A stretch of 64,000 nucleotides of DNA, taken from the NCBI GenBank assembly GCA_000750105.3, contig JPHH03000021.1, forward strand, positions 186,001 to 250,000. Reading direction: 5' to 3'. The notes under the pieces were generated by a model, which saw only the letters and a list, made by a program, of their open reading frames with translations, ran no database searches and was not told where the DNA came from. Positions 22,318 through 33,140 of this stretch are shown in pieces (positions within the stretch are counted from its first letter, which is position 1; each line of letters starts with the position of its first letter). The position numbers were made by a program, and so were the translations under genes. The DNA is from Tolypocladium sp. Sup5 PDA-1 (Eukaryota; Ascomycota; Sordariomycetes; Hypocreales; Ophiocordycipitaceae).

Positions 22318-23291
22318 ATGGCTTCCGCAACGCCCTCCTACTCGCCCCTCGAGGAGCGCCCCCTCAAGGACACCATCTGCCTCTTCGACGTCGACGGCAC
22401 CCTGACCCCCGCGCGTCTGGTACGAGCTCCTCCTCCCCTCTCCCAAGAACCCCTCGCACGGCATACATTGGGTCGCTAACCGTCCCCGTGAGCAGGACGC
22501 CTCCCCCGAGATGCTCGCCCTCCTGCAGGCCCTTCGCAAAAAGTGCGCCGTCGGCTTCGTCGGCGGCTCCGACCTCATCAAGCAGGAGGAGCAGCTCGGC
22601 CGCCCCGCCGGCGCCCCCGTCATCTCCCTCTTTGACTTCTGCTTCTCCGAGAACGGCCTGACGGCCTACAAGCTCGGCCAGCCCCTGCCCTCCAACAGCT
22701 TCATCCAGTGGCTCGGCGAGGAGCCCTACAAGCAGCTCGTCAGCTTCTGCCTGCACTACATTGCCGACCTCGACATCCCCATCAAGCGCGGCACCTTTGT
22801 CGAGTTCCGCAACGGCATGATCAACGTCAGCCCCGTCGGCAGGAACGCCAGCACCAAGGAGCGCAACGACTTTCAGGAATACGACAAGGACGCAAAGGTC
22901 CGCGAGAAGTTTGTCGCCGCCCTCAAGGACAAGTTTGGCCACCTGGGTCTTACGTGCGTTTCTCCCTCTCCCCCGTGTCCGGCTGATGGCTGTTTTCGTG
23001 AAAAACGACCACAACACTGACATCCCTTGTTAACGCAGCTTCTCCATTGGCGGCCAAATCTCCTTCGACGTCTTCCCGCAGGGCTGGGACAAGACCTACT
23101 GCCTGAAGCACCTCGAAAACGAGGCCAAGAAGCCCGGCGGCATCACCTACCAGACCATCCACTTCTTCGGCGACAAGACGTTCGAGGGCGGCAACGACTG
23201 GGAAATCTACAACCACCCCGCCACCACCGGCCACTCCGTCACAGGCCCCGAGGAGACCATGCGCATCGTCAAGAAGCTGTTTGACCTGTAG
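22318..23291 (+). CDS. SEC53: Phosphomannomutase
   Basis: Converts mannose-6-phosphate to mannose-1-phosphate, the entry to GDP-mannose for N- and O-glycosylation, GPI anchors and cell-wall mannan; cytosolic. Three exons, 22318-22419, 22496-22953 and 23039-23291, give 270 aa, near the usual eukaryotic PMM length. The HAD-family nucleophile motif DVDGTLT is at residues 24-30. [15 protein letters not shown], the [13 protein letters not shown] substrate loop, [12 protein letters not shown] and [15 protein letters not shown] all match the PMM family. The start ATG is the first in frame upstream of the nucleophile motif. Name given after the yeast orthologue. Confidence 0.96.
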
Positions 23292-23755
23292 GGTCTTTTT
23301 CTCGTCTTAAACGACATTCATCAAATTCATCACAATCCCTTGGGATGTTGACTGGAGTAACAAAGAGCGCGGTCCCGGGTTGTAAAGAAAAAAGACGGAA
23401 GTCATAGAAAAGACGTCGGATTACGGCTACAATTCGAGATGTCGGTTGATGATGTGAGCTCAGTACTTGAAGACTAGTTTTTAATATCATGCACAACAGT
23501 TGAAACATCGCTCTTACTCTAAACACGTCTAGGAAGTCTTCAGCCGCGAAGCCGTCGTGCTAATCAAAATCAAGCTTGGAAGCCCTCATAAACAACATGA
23601 ATCATAGGCGACGTCGAAAGGTATCCAAAATTCACCATAGCCGCCACATTCACATGTATACCACCAACAGCCCGCTATGAAATGTCGCTCCTCTCCCTCT
23701 CCTTGTCCAAGAATCGTGCCTCAGCCTCGAAATCTCCCCCATCGACGTGAACCCC
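23292..23755. other. Convergent intergenic region
   Basis: These 464 bases hold the 3' ends of phosphomannomutase and the WW/PhoD gene. No gene is seen. Confidence 0.5.
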
Positions 23756-26700
23756 TCACCTCCCATATTCCAGGTGCGGGATGATGACGGGCCCGTATTT
23801 GGTCGTCGACTGGAACGCGCCGTCTCCCTGCACCACAAAGTCCACCGCCAGGCTGAGCTTGGACAGGCCCTGCTGCTGCTGGCTGCTGATGCTCGGGTTG
23901 GGGCTGAACGGTGCCTGGTTCATCGCCTCCTGATCGTATGCCACAAAGGCCACGTAGTTGCGCCGGCCCATGAGCTTCTTCAGCTCGCGGGTGGCTCCGC
24001 TGGCGTCCGTGTGGAAAATCTCCATCATGTCTTCCTTGGTGTCCGACACCTCGTGCGTCGTCTTCTGGCCGTTTTGGGGCACATACAGCGTCTTCTGATT
24101 GTGCAGCATCTTCAACACGTAGCCGCCCTGTGGCGCCCCCACGATGGGCGACGAAATGACCTGGTACATGGTCTTGTGGTCGCCGGGGTGAGTCGGGTCG
24201 TGGACAAGGCCGGCTCCCGAGGCATTGACATCTGTATCAATTCGGTTAGCTCACTGCATCTAGTCGGTTCTGCCAATGCCCAGAAACTTACCTCCTGACA
24301 AGAATGTCATTCGGATGCCCTTTTGCTGGGCAATGCCTTGCAGGGTCCGGATGAAGTACGTTCGCTCGAGGTCTTTCGTGTCGTGCGTCCACATGTCCTT
24401 CAAGACTTCCTGAATGTCGAGCTCGCCAAACTGATTCAGGACGTTGCCCATCAAACCAGTCTTGCCAACTGCTCTCTTGACCTGGGAAAAGCCTTGAGCG
24501 ACGACTTCTTTGCCGCCAACAACACCGGCCACCGAGCTCGTAACCTTGCCCAGGATGTTGTACGTTGTGTTGACAGCCTTCTTGCCGGCTGCAACCGTGT
24601 TCGCCAAGCTCTCGACAGTGTCCAATCTGGGATATACCAGAGGAACTGAAATCATCCATATGACATGCTGAACACTTGGCGGCAGCGTTGCAACCTTGGG
24701 AAAGATGCCTTGGTACGTTGGCCCAGCCATCACGCGAGCTTGATTCCTCTCTGAACGGCAGTCTGGTCCGGCGACCACAACTGCGGGTCCAAGGAACTTG
24801 ACGAAATGCCAGCCGGTGCCGGTAATGGTGAAGATGTCGTGATCCGTGCTGACGTTTCGCATCATCTCCACAGTAGTGTGGTGCTGGAACAGAAGGTACA
24901 TGTCTGTGGCGATCCGACCTATGTTCTTGAACATGGGGGAATTCTGCATGTAAGCTGGGTAGGATCCGTATCCGTCGAAGCTATGTTTGGGTTACTTTTA
25001 CGTTTGCATGTGGCTCAGGGGCAGGGAAAACTCACATGTCATGGTCATTGATCTGCAGGACGTGGGGTATCTGAGCAAATGCTTCTCTCAGGAACGGCTG
25101 GTCAAAGTGGCTCGTGTAAAAGTGAAAGTAGGCGTGTGTCACATCCTCTTCGTGGCGCGCCGTCCACTGGACGTTCTTTTTGTTGTCTCTGCCGCTCATG
25201 GCCAACCACTGCTTCAACAGCGGGACTTCTTTCCATAGCCGATCGCCATAGATCTGGTCGCCGAGGCCGAGCTGCACATGGAAGCCGCCGCAGTCAATGT
25301 TCTTCTGCAGCACGTCTTTCCACATGAAACCGACACCACCGAGCCTGGCTCTCTCATTCTGAGACGTGCCCGCGGCGAAATCGTTGCCGGAGTGGGCAAT
25401 GAATCGCCAGCCGGTCTCGTATCGCCCAGCAACGACGAACTCGTACCTCGTACAGCCCAGGTGCGATGTGACAGCGTATGTCCACCTTGCCGTACCCCCT
25501 TCACCCATTTGAAGCTCGAGGTCGTATTTGTAAAACGTCCAGCGCTGGTGCGTATAGAGAACACGAGGCTGCAACTGCTTTGGGTTTGGCGAGAGATCGG
25601 CGCTCAAGTGAAGGTGGATGGTTGGTGGCTGCGGCGCATCCGTAACGATCAGTATGCTCCCGTGCCATACCCCCTTTTCGACATCCATATTGACATATCT
25701 CAGATAGGGGCCAAAGTAGACCCCGTTGGTGGGCTGAATTCTGTACATGTCGACGCCTGAGCTCGGCGGGGGGCCTGAGAAACCAGCCATCGTCGGTGTT
25801 TGCGACGTTGCGACGCTCATGATGCTCTCAGCATAGCCAGGCGTGTGTGGGGGATACATGGGCGATGCCATCGACTGCTTCCCAAACATGGGGGACGTCA
25901 GGGGGTTTCCGTACGTCGAGGCGGTGGGCGAGAGAGGGGCTTGTTCATGCTGAATGGGATTGGGCCCCTTGGGGAACTCCCATTGCGTTGCTTGAGAGGC
26001 CAAGTGGATGTAGTAATACTGGCCCGAGTTCTGATCCAGGTGAGCTATCCAGCCTTCTGGCAGTGGCGGTGGGGAAGCAGGTGTGGGTGTGGGCGCTTGG
26101 ATTGTCGTTGTCGACGTCGCAGCCTGCGAAGACTGGCCGTTTTGCTCCGGTCGCGGATCGTTGGCGAATGCGGGATGCCCAGGATGCTGGAGCGCGGGTG
26201 AGGCGAGCGCTGCTGCCGCCACCGCAACTGTAGGCTTCTGTGGCGGCGATGCCGAAGAGTTGCCTGCAGTGGTCTGTGGCACGGCAGGTCTTGCGCCCTG
26301 CTGTTGAGGGCGTTGTTTCTCATTCGGATAGGAGGAGCCTCCGCTGGGATTCACGCTCGAGTACGCCGGAGGAGGAGTCTTGGTGCCCATGCGTTGGAAG
26401 TCCTGCTCCAAGACGCTGACCTGTACGGGTGTGCTCTCGTGATTCTGCGCAGGTTGCTCAGGGGGTGGACTGAATGTTGGTTGTGAGTCTGAGGCCGAGA
26501 TGGGGGTTGACCCCTGGTACACGGTCGGAGGGCCTGAAGGAGCTTGGCCGGGGGACTCGGTGGGCGTCCAGGGTCGCTGGATCTGAGGCGGTTGGTTTCC
26601 ATATTGCGCCAGCCTCTGCGCAGCGGCAGCGCTCTGAGCTTGATGGGCCTGCAAGCTGGTGAGAGTCGCCGTCCCTGAAATGCCCGAGGCTGCATACCGG

Positions 26701-27416
26701 GCCTCGATCCCTCCGCCGGGGACAGTCCCGGGCTCCACAATCGGAGTCTCGGGAGGAGGGGGCGAACCGCGATTCGCTCTCGTCGTTGAATTTGAGGCCG
26801 TCGAAGAGAAGCGATTGACTCCTTGGTCGTTCATCGTCAAGTGGTGGTTGTTGGGTGGCTGCTGGTGAGGGGCATCGCCGGACGTGCCAGACGTCGACGC
26901 AGCGCCAGGCGGAGGATAATACGTCTTCTTCTGGTAGTTTGGATAGTTTGTGTTGGAAGAACCAGGCCGAGGCTGCTCCTTCAGGGGCCGCGCAAACAGA
27001 CCATGGTCTGCATCAGGGCTCGAGGGGGAATGGATGACCTTGGGCGAGGCGCCTCTCCTCTCGGCAAGGCCCGGCTTCTTCTCAGTGGGATTGGTATCTA
27101 TACGAGGGGCTGTATCGTTGTAGGCTGAGCCGTAGGGCTTGGGGGGAGTCGGCTTGCGGATGTCGTCGTCGTCAGGGAACGGCAGCGGAGCGGCAGAGCT
27201 GGAGGCACCTGGCGGCAGAGGAAATGACGGCTTGCCAGACGGGGCGAAGGATGTGCGACCCGCAGGCCCGGGGCTCTGGGGTTTGAATATCCGCAACGGC
27301 TCGACGGTAGGGCTATCACCACAATCCTCGGGCGCCGGCTTGCTGAGGAACATTTCCTCTTCGGGTATGCCACGACTGGACACGCCCCGGCTGGACACGC
27401 CCCGGCTGGACTCCAT
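23756..27416 (-). CDS. WW-domain PhoD-like metallophosphatase
   Basis: Exons 25036-27416, 24292-24980 and 23756-24231 (introns 55 and 60 nt) give 1181 aa. The first 450 residues are low-complexity (Pro, Gln, Ser). A WW domain follows (LPEGWIAHLDQNSGQYYYIH ending QWEFP), the type of module that binds proline-rich peptides. The C-terminal 600 residues are a PhoD-like phosphatase with GLGDQIYGDRLW, INDHDIFDGYGSYP (completed across the first intron) and FLSGDVNASG (completed across the second). In bacterial and plant PhoD proteins the last motif is usually SGDVH; here Asn replaces the His. The likely activity is a phosphodiesterase or phosphatase on an unknown substrate, and the WW domain suggests protein-partner targeting. 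The N-terminal RGVSSRGVSSRG is a short internal repeat. Confidence 0.88.
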
Positions 27417-28089
27417 CTTGGTTCGCGGCTAGGCTTCGAGCGAGCGACGCAGGTACTTCGTACGAGAGAGTAGTCGGATGCGACACGAGGCCACGCGGCG
27501 AGAGCTTGCGACACAGGCACAGCCCAGCTATTTCGGGAGCTCACAGCTCTCCTGAAAGGGCCGCTGAGGGCGGCCAGGCTGTGACAGGCTTCGAGCAGGA
27601 CGACGGTGCAGTAGATGGACGCGAGAGCTGTCGGCAGCTAGGAGACGGATGTCGACGGTCTGATGATCAGTGGCTTGGGGGCGGGGTCGGTCGTTTCTCC
27701 AACGGATGGGTCGCAGAATGGGCCGCCGATGTGGTGCGGGCCGCAGGATACAAATAAGGTACGAAGTATAAGGAACGAAGTATAAGGCACGAAGTATAAG
27801 GCACGAAGTACTGTATGTAGGAACGAGGAGAGGGGAGAGATTCTGGAACGCGCGCAACGCAGCGCAGGCAAATATGATAAAGCTCACTCGCCTGGCCAGC
27901 GAGACGAACCCGCAGACTGCCCGAGGTGGCGGACGGAGAGAGAGCTCAGGAACAGATTGGATGGAACAGGGGACCCGGCGCCAACGGGCACGGCAGCGGG
28001 CCTCCAATGGCCCACAGGGCACGGCGGAGGCTGCGCGACGACTGTTAGTGGACAGGGGCGTTACCAGTGGGCGGGTCTGCGCTAGCGGT
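27417..28089. other. Intergenic region with 14-bp tandem repeat
   Basis: These 673 bases lie upstream of the PhoD gene. Apart from the four-unit repeat at 27754-27809 nothing is recognised; the region probably holds the PhoD promoter. Confidence 0.5.
27754..27809 (+). repeat. Four tandem 14-bp units
   Basis: The unit ataaggNacgaagt is repeated four times with no spacing changes; N is t, a, c, c. A fifth partial unit diverges after a few bases. Confidence 0.9.
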
Positions 28090-28485
28090 TTAGTGGCCGG
28101 GGGAGCTCGAGTCGGCCCCCACAGTGCCCGTGATTGGTTGGCTAGCTTGCTGGACCGAGCCTGTAAGCGCCGAGGGCTTCCTCTCGACGTCGAGGCGTGA
28201 TGATGTAGCCGCCGAGGGTTGGAGCCAAGGAATCTTCTGAGCGACGAACCAGACGGCATCTGCTCTCGCTCGGTCTGTGCTGCTGCGCTGCGTCGAGGCG
28301 CCGATGCTGAGGCTGAGTCCGTGGGCGGCAAGCTTGCCTGTCCACGTCAACGTGATGGACCGCGCTCGCCGCTTCAAGATGCACACCTCTCGGCCGTGAG
28401 ATTGCCCCCAGGCCGAGGCGTCCAAAGATACGGGTTTCCAGTTCAAATGGCTTCTGTTCCATCTACGAAGTATTAGTCCGGACAT
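28090..28485 (-). CDS. Small orphan protein (131 aa), tentative
   Basis: A frame from an ATG at 28485 runs 131 codons with GC-rich third positions and a protein-like composition (for example WNRSHLNWKPVSLDASAWGQ and KRRARSITLTWTGKLAAHG). I recognise no family. A canonical intron (GTACGT donor, ACTAAT branch site, TAG acceptor; about 28464-28514) overlaps the start. It is 51 nt, in frame and stop-free, so the true N-terminus may lie in an upstream exon ending near 28515 and lacking a clear ATG. It is divergent from MSH3. It could also be a decayed gene. Confidence 0.4.
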   Translation of the reverse strand: MSGLILRRWNRSHLNWKPVSLDASAWGQSHGREVCILKRRARSITLTWTGKLAAHGLSLSIGASTQRSSTDRARADAVWFVAQKIPWLQPSAATSSRLDVERKPSALTGSVQQASQPITGTVGADSSSPGH

Positions 28486-28893
28486 AGCCTGTACATAGTC
28501 TGCTGGTACGTACTTGGATGCGCCGAGATGCGTTCTGTCGACACCATCTTCTGCCACGGCGGTCAGGGAGCCCCTTCTGCACAACCATCCCTCTTCCGGA
28601 AAATCGCCTCGACAATGTGTTGAATGGCCTCTCAAGGAGTAGAACGATCCTGGTGGATGAATGTTGGAGGAAGAAGAGACAAGTTGAAAGATCCCAGACA
28701 AGAGACAGATAAGATAAGAGCATCGGCAGATAAAGTGGGTCTACCGCCGCACCTCTCAACGCGTCTTGGTCAAAGACGCGCCGCGCCGTTGCTGACCTCG
28801 GTGAACGCTGAACTTCAATCCATCAACCTGGCGCGCAAGTGTCTCGTTCTCCGAGCACCAGCCCAGCACCACCAACACCACCAGTCTCCGACC
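28486..28893. promoter_or_regulatory. MSH3 upstream region
   Basis: These 408 bases lie between the tentative small gene and MSH3. An open frame runs in phase with MSH3 from 28624, but its codons do not look conserved, so it is treated as leader. No MCB-type cell-cycle element was recognised. Confidence 0.4.
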
Positions 28894-31800
28894 ATGGCGC
28901 CCGTGCCCAAGTCAGCCGAGAAGAAGCAGCAGTCCTTGACCTCTTTCTTCACTCCCAAGACGATCAATGGACTCGCTGCGTCCTTCCAGAAGCAGACCCA
29001 ATCACCATCCTCTGCCAACGACGCCGAGTCTCCGTCTCGGAAACGACCGCTCGAGGAAGACGCGGACAAGGCCAACGGGGCACTAGAGCGGACCACAAAG
29101 AAATCCAAGGCCAACGTCAAAGATGCCGAAGCAGACAAAAGCTCCTTCTTCCCCAAAGGGTCCCCCGGGGCTGGGGCTGCAACAACCGGTGGCAATGAGA
29201 CGAGCGCAGCTCCATCAGCACGCGCGGAGCGTTATCTTTACGGTGAATCCAATTCCAAAACTGCTGTTGAAGCAGACGGCAATGACGAAGATGCCGCAGC
29301 GAAGCGGAGGAGCGAGGAGCTGCACAGGAAATTCGTAAAGAAGCTCGGCCACCCCGAGGCCATGTCCTGGCGAGCACGCAGGCAGCAAGACAATGCCCCG
29401 ACCGACGACGCCGATGACGACCCGGATGGTGATGCCGACGAGGACGAATCGCCAACACCGGCCAAGACAAAGAAAAAGGGCTCCAAGACGGGCAAGCTGA
29501 CGCCCATGGAGGTGCAGTTCCTGGACATCAAAAGGAAGCACATGGACACCATCCTCATTGTGGAAGTTGGATACAAGTTTCGCTTCTTTGGAGAGGATGC
29601 CCGCATAGCCGCCAAGGAATTGAGCATCGTTTGCATACCGGGCAAGATGCGATACGATGAGCGTACGTTCAGATGCCCCGGCGATCATGCAGCAGGGGGG
29701 CCTTGCAGGCTGACCAAATCTCTAGATCCGTCCGAGGCCCATTTGGACCGCTTTGCGTCCGCCAGCATCCCCGTTCACAGACTACCCGTCCACGCCAAGC
29801 GACTCGTAGCTGCCGGACATAAAGTTGGAGTTGTGCGCCAGATCGAGACCGCTGCGCTGAAGAAGGCGGGAGACAATCGCAACACCCCCTTCGTCAGGAA
29901 GCTCACGAGTCTCTACACCAAAGGCACCTACATTGACGAAAACGGCGAATTAGATCGACAAAGCGGTGGAGCGCCCGCCGGCGGCTACTTGCTTTGCATT
30001 ACCGAGACAAAGTCTAAAGGGTCGGGCACCGATGAAAAGGTCGACGTCGGCATTATTGCCGTGCAGCCCGCCACAGGAGACATCATCCACGACCACTTCG
30101 AAGACGGCTTCATGCGAAGCGAGATTGAGACGAGACTATTGCACATCTCCCCCTGCGAGTTCCTCATCGTCGGTGAGCTCACCAAGGGCACCGACAAGCT
30201 GATCCAGCACCTGTCTGGAAGCAGCACCAATGTCTTCGGCGACCGCAGCCGTGTCGAGCGAGTGGACAAGAGCCAAACCATGGCCGCAGAGGCGTACTCG
30301 CATGTGGCGCAGTTTTACGCAGACAAGCTCAAGGATGCCTCGCAGAACGAAACAGCGAGCGCTCTTCTCGAAAAAGTCCTGAAGCTGCCCGAGCCAGTAA
30401 CCATCTGCCTCTCAGCCATGATTACCCACTTGAAGGAGTACGGGCTGGAGCACATCTTCGACTTGACCAAGTACTTCCAAAGCTTCAGCACGCGGTCGCA
30501 TATGCTCGTCAACGGGACGACCCTTGAGAGTCTCGAAGTGTATCGCAACTCCACCGACCACTCCGAGAGAGGTAGTCTGTTCTGGGCTCTCGACAAGACC
30601 CTTACGCGGTTTGGCCACCGCCTTCTCCGAAAATGGGTCGGCCGCCCCTTACTGGATCAGGAGCGTCTGGAAGGGAGGCTCGCCGCTGTGCAAGAACTCT
30701 TGGACAAGCAGTCTACAGGCCCGGTCGATGAGCTGGAGAACCTTCTCTCCAGCATCAAGACGGACCTCGAGCGCAGCCTCATCCGCATCTACTACGGTAA
30801 ATGCACCAGGCCAGAGCTCTTGTCCGTTCTTCAGACTCTTCAGAAGATCGCAACCCACTACTCCAGGATCAATTCTTCCTCGCAGATGCCATTCTCGTCG
30901 GCCCCCCTGACCTCGGCCGTCAGCGCTCTTCCCCAAATCCTCAAATCAGTGGTCTCGTACCTGGAGCGCATCAATCTCCAGGCAGCGCGAAAGGACGACA
31001 AGTACGGCTTCTTCCGCGACGAGTACCAGACGGAAGACATTCAAGACCACCAGCTTGGCATCGCCCACGTGGAACACGAGCTCGACGCCCATCGGACAGT
31101 CGCCGCAGAAAAGGTCAAGAAGAAACAGGTCGAGTACGTCACCGTTGCTGGCATCGAGTACCTCATCGAGGTCCCCAACAACGAGATCAAGAACGTCCCT
31201 GCGTCTTGGAGTAAAATCTCGGGCACCAAGAAGCTCTCGCGATTCCACACGCCAGAGGTCTTGCGCCTCATCACCGAGCGCGACCAGCACCGGGAGGCCC
31301 TCGCCGCCGCCTGCGATAAGGCCTTCAAGGACCTCCTGGCGGAGATATCTGCCGACTACCAACCCCTGCGCGATGCCGTGTCCGCCCTCGCGACGCTCGA
31401 CTGCCTCCTATCCCTGTCAAAGGTCGCCGCACAACCTGGCTACAGCAAACCCACCTTCCTGCCCACGTCTTCCGAGCCTACCATCTCCATCTCCCAAGGC
31501 CGCCACCCCATCGCCGAGCAGACCCTCGAGACGGGCTATATCCCCTTCACCACCACGCTCGCCCACCCGACCCCCCTGGCCCATCTCATCACGGGCCCCA
31601 ACATGGGCGGCAAGTCGTCCTTCGTCCGCGCCCTCGCCCTCATCGTCCTCCTCGCCCAGATCGGCTCCTACGTTCCCGCCGATGCCCTCTCCCTCACCCT
31701 CTGCGACGCCATCCACACCCGCACCGGCGCCCGCGACAACCTCTTCGCCGGCGAGTCCACCTTCATGGTCGAGGTCTCCGAGACGGCCCGCATCCTCCGC

Positions 31801-32274
31801 TCCGCCACCCCCCACAGCCTCGTCATCCTCGACGAGCTCGGCCGCGGCACCAGCACCCACGACGGCGCCGCCATCGCCCAGGCCGTCCTGCACCACGTCG
31901 TCACCGACACCCGCTGCCTCACCCTCTTCATCACCCACTACCAGAACCTCGCCCGCGTCGTCGACGGCCTCGACGGCGTCGCCAACGTGCACATGAAGTT
32001 CAAGGCGGACACGGGCGCCGACGGCGAAGAGGAAATCACCTTTCTGTATGAGGTTGGGGAGGGCGTCGCCCACCGGTCGTACGGCTTGAATGTTGCCCGG
32101 CTGGCACACATCCCCAAAAAGGTAATCGACGTGGCGGCCGACAAGTCAAGGGAGATGGAGCTGGAAATGCGGACGCGTCGACTCAAAGGGGCCTGCCGGG
32201 CCTTGAACGAAGTGATCATGGACAGTGGCTCGGATCAGCTGCAGCACCTCATCGCCAGCATCGAGCAACTGTAG
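28894..32274 (+). CDS. MSH3: DNA mismatch repair protein MSH3
   Basis: MutS homologue that pairs with MSH2 as MutS-beta and recognises insertion/deletion loops and branched recombination intermediates in the nucleus. Intronless, 1126 aa. The N-terminus has a PCNA-binding box (QQSLTSFF, residues 13-20). MutS domain I follows, with the MSH3-type sequence [20 protein letters not shown] and [19 protein letters not shown]. The connector, lever and clamp are intact. The C-terminal ABC-type ATPase has Walker [15 protein letters not shown] (about residue 901) and Walker [16 protein letters not shown]. The start is chosen at [13 protein letters not shown], since the PIP box normally lies within the first 20-30 residues; the upstream in-frame extension is not conserved-looking. 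Confidence 0.96.
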   Translation: MAPVPKSAEKKQQSLTSFFTPKTINGLAASFQKQTQSPSSANDAESPSRKRPLEEDADKANGALERTTKKSKANVKDAEADKSSFFPKGSPGAGAATTGGNETSAAPSARAERYLYGESNSKTAVEADGNDEDAAAKRRSEELHRKFVKKLGHPEAMSWRARRQQDNAPTDDADDDPDGDADEDESPTPAKTKKKGSKTGKLTPMEVQFLDIKRKHMDTILIVEVGYKFRFFGEDARIAAKELSIVCIPGKMRYDERTFRCPGDHAAGGPCRLTKSLDPSEAHLDRFASASIPVHRLPVHAKRLVAAGHKVGVVRQIETAALKKAGDNRNTPFVRKLTSLYTKGTYIDENGELDRQSGGAPAGGYLLCITETKSKGSGTDEKVDVGIIAVQPATGDIIHDHFEDGFMRSEIETRLLHISPCEFLIVGELTKGTDKLIQHLSGSSTNVFGDRSRVERVDKSQTMAAEAYSHVAQFYADKLKDASQNETASALLEKVLKLPEPVTICLSAMITHLKEYGLEHIFDLTKYFQSFSTRSHMLVNGTTLESLEVYRNSTDHSERGSLFWALDKTLTRFGHRLLRKWVGRPLLDQERLEGRLAAVQELLDKQSTGPVDELENLLSSIKTDLERSLIRIYYGKCTRPELLSVLQTLQKIATHYSRINSSSQMPFSSAPLTSAVSALPQILKSVVSYLERINLQAARKDDKYGFFRDEYQTEDIQDHQLGIAHVEHELDAHRTVAAEKVKKKQVEYVTVAGIEYLIEVPNNEIKNVPASWSKISGTKKLSRFHTPEVLRLITERDQHREALAAACDKAFKDLLAEISADYQPLRDAVSALATLDCLLSLSKVAAQPGYSKPTFLPTSSEPTISISQGRHPIAEQTLETGYIPFTTTLAHPTPLAHLITGPNMGGKSSFVRALALIVLLAQIGSYVPADALSLTLCDAIHTRTGARDNLFAGESTFMVEVSETARILRSATPHSLVILDELGRGTSTHDGAAIAQAVLHHVVTDTRCLTLFITHYQNLARVVDGLDGVANVHMKFKADTGADGEEEITFLYEVGEGVAHRSYGLNVARLAHIPKKVIDVAADKSREMELEMRTRRLKGACRALNEVIMDSGSDQLQHLIASIEQL

Positions 32275-33140
32275 TCGACACACATAGCTCGGATCATGAT
32301 GAAAATAGTGTTATAGATACCTTGTGTAAGACGGTCGTGTGGAACGACTTGGTCAATGTAATAGTATAGCGCGTTTGAAGACGAGATTACCTTTGTGATC
32401 TAACTCATGCTACTTCCAGCCCATTGTGCCCCATGGAGTTATATTCCACCGTCGAACCGCCCACGGCTAATGTCCTACCAATATCACCAGTCAGACCTTC
32501 ACACCACCAGCCCGTTATGATTTCTCAATACCTGTAGCCACCCGACCAAATGGCGTGCTTCAAAGCCTACGAATAAAGCCCACTTGGATAAAACCACGTA
32601 AATGAAACAAAAACAAATGCCTGAAAGAGAACCCTCGCGAGAGACCTGCGCTGCTCTTCAATGTGATGTCTCGTGTATCCTTGCCCACGAGAGCGAGCCT
32701 GCCCCGTCTTAGAATGCCGACAAACGTACCTCAACAACCCGTGCGCATGAAATGCTAGTCCACTTCGCAATGCTGAAGCGGCAACTCTTGATGACCAGCA
32801 TCCTTGATCAACTGTGGCGAGTGAGCCGCCGAGTACCATTTCTAGATGTTGGTGCGCCGGCAACGACAATGTGAGACTTGCCTCGTAGTCAATAAACCCC
32901 AACCCGTCAAAGTCTCCATTATTCCCTTGACAAAATCTCGTCAATGGCATGTGTAATGAAGAGGCTCGTCGTTAAAGACACTCTCCTTTTTGGAACTGTA
33001 CGGTCTACGGTTCCTCCAAAATGTCAAGACACTTGCTTGTGAACACGATCAAGCGCGGGTTCGATTCGAGGTCCCAGAGTAGGCCAAAACATCTCGTTTT
33101 GAAGCTGCCACAGGTTCCAGCTCGCATGGAAGAGTGGGCA
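32275..33140. other. Convergent intergenic region
   Basis: These 866 bases lie between the MSH3 stop and the stop of the zinc-finger gene. No frame with a domain or credible introns was found. Confidence 0.5.

Noticed and set aside
28624..28893. 90-codon in-frame extension upstream of MSH3
   Set aside because: The PIP box normally lies at the extreme N-terminus and the extension is not protein-like, so the 28894 start is preferred.
33040..33110. tRNA-like B box (gggttcgattcgag) near 33056
   Set aside because: No matching A box or acceptor/anticodon pairing could be found upstream, and no cloverleaf of tRNA length closes around it.
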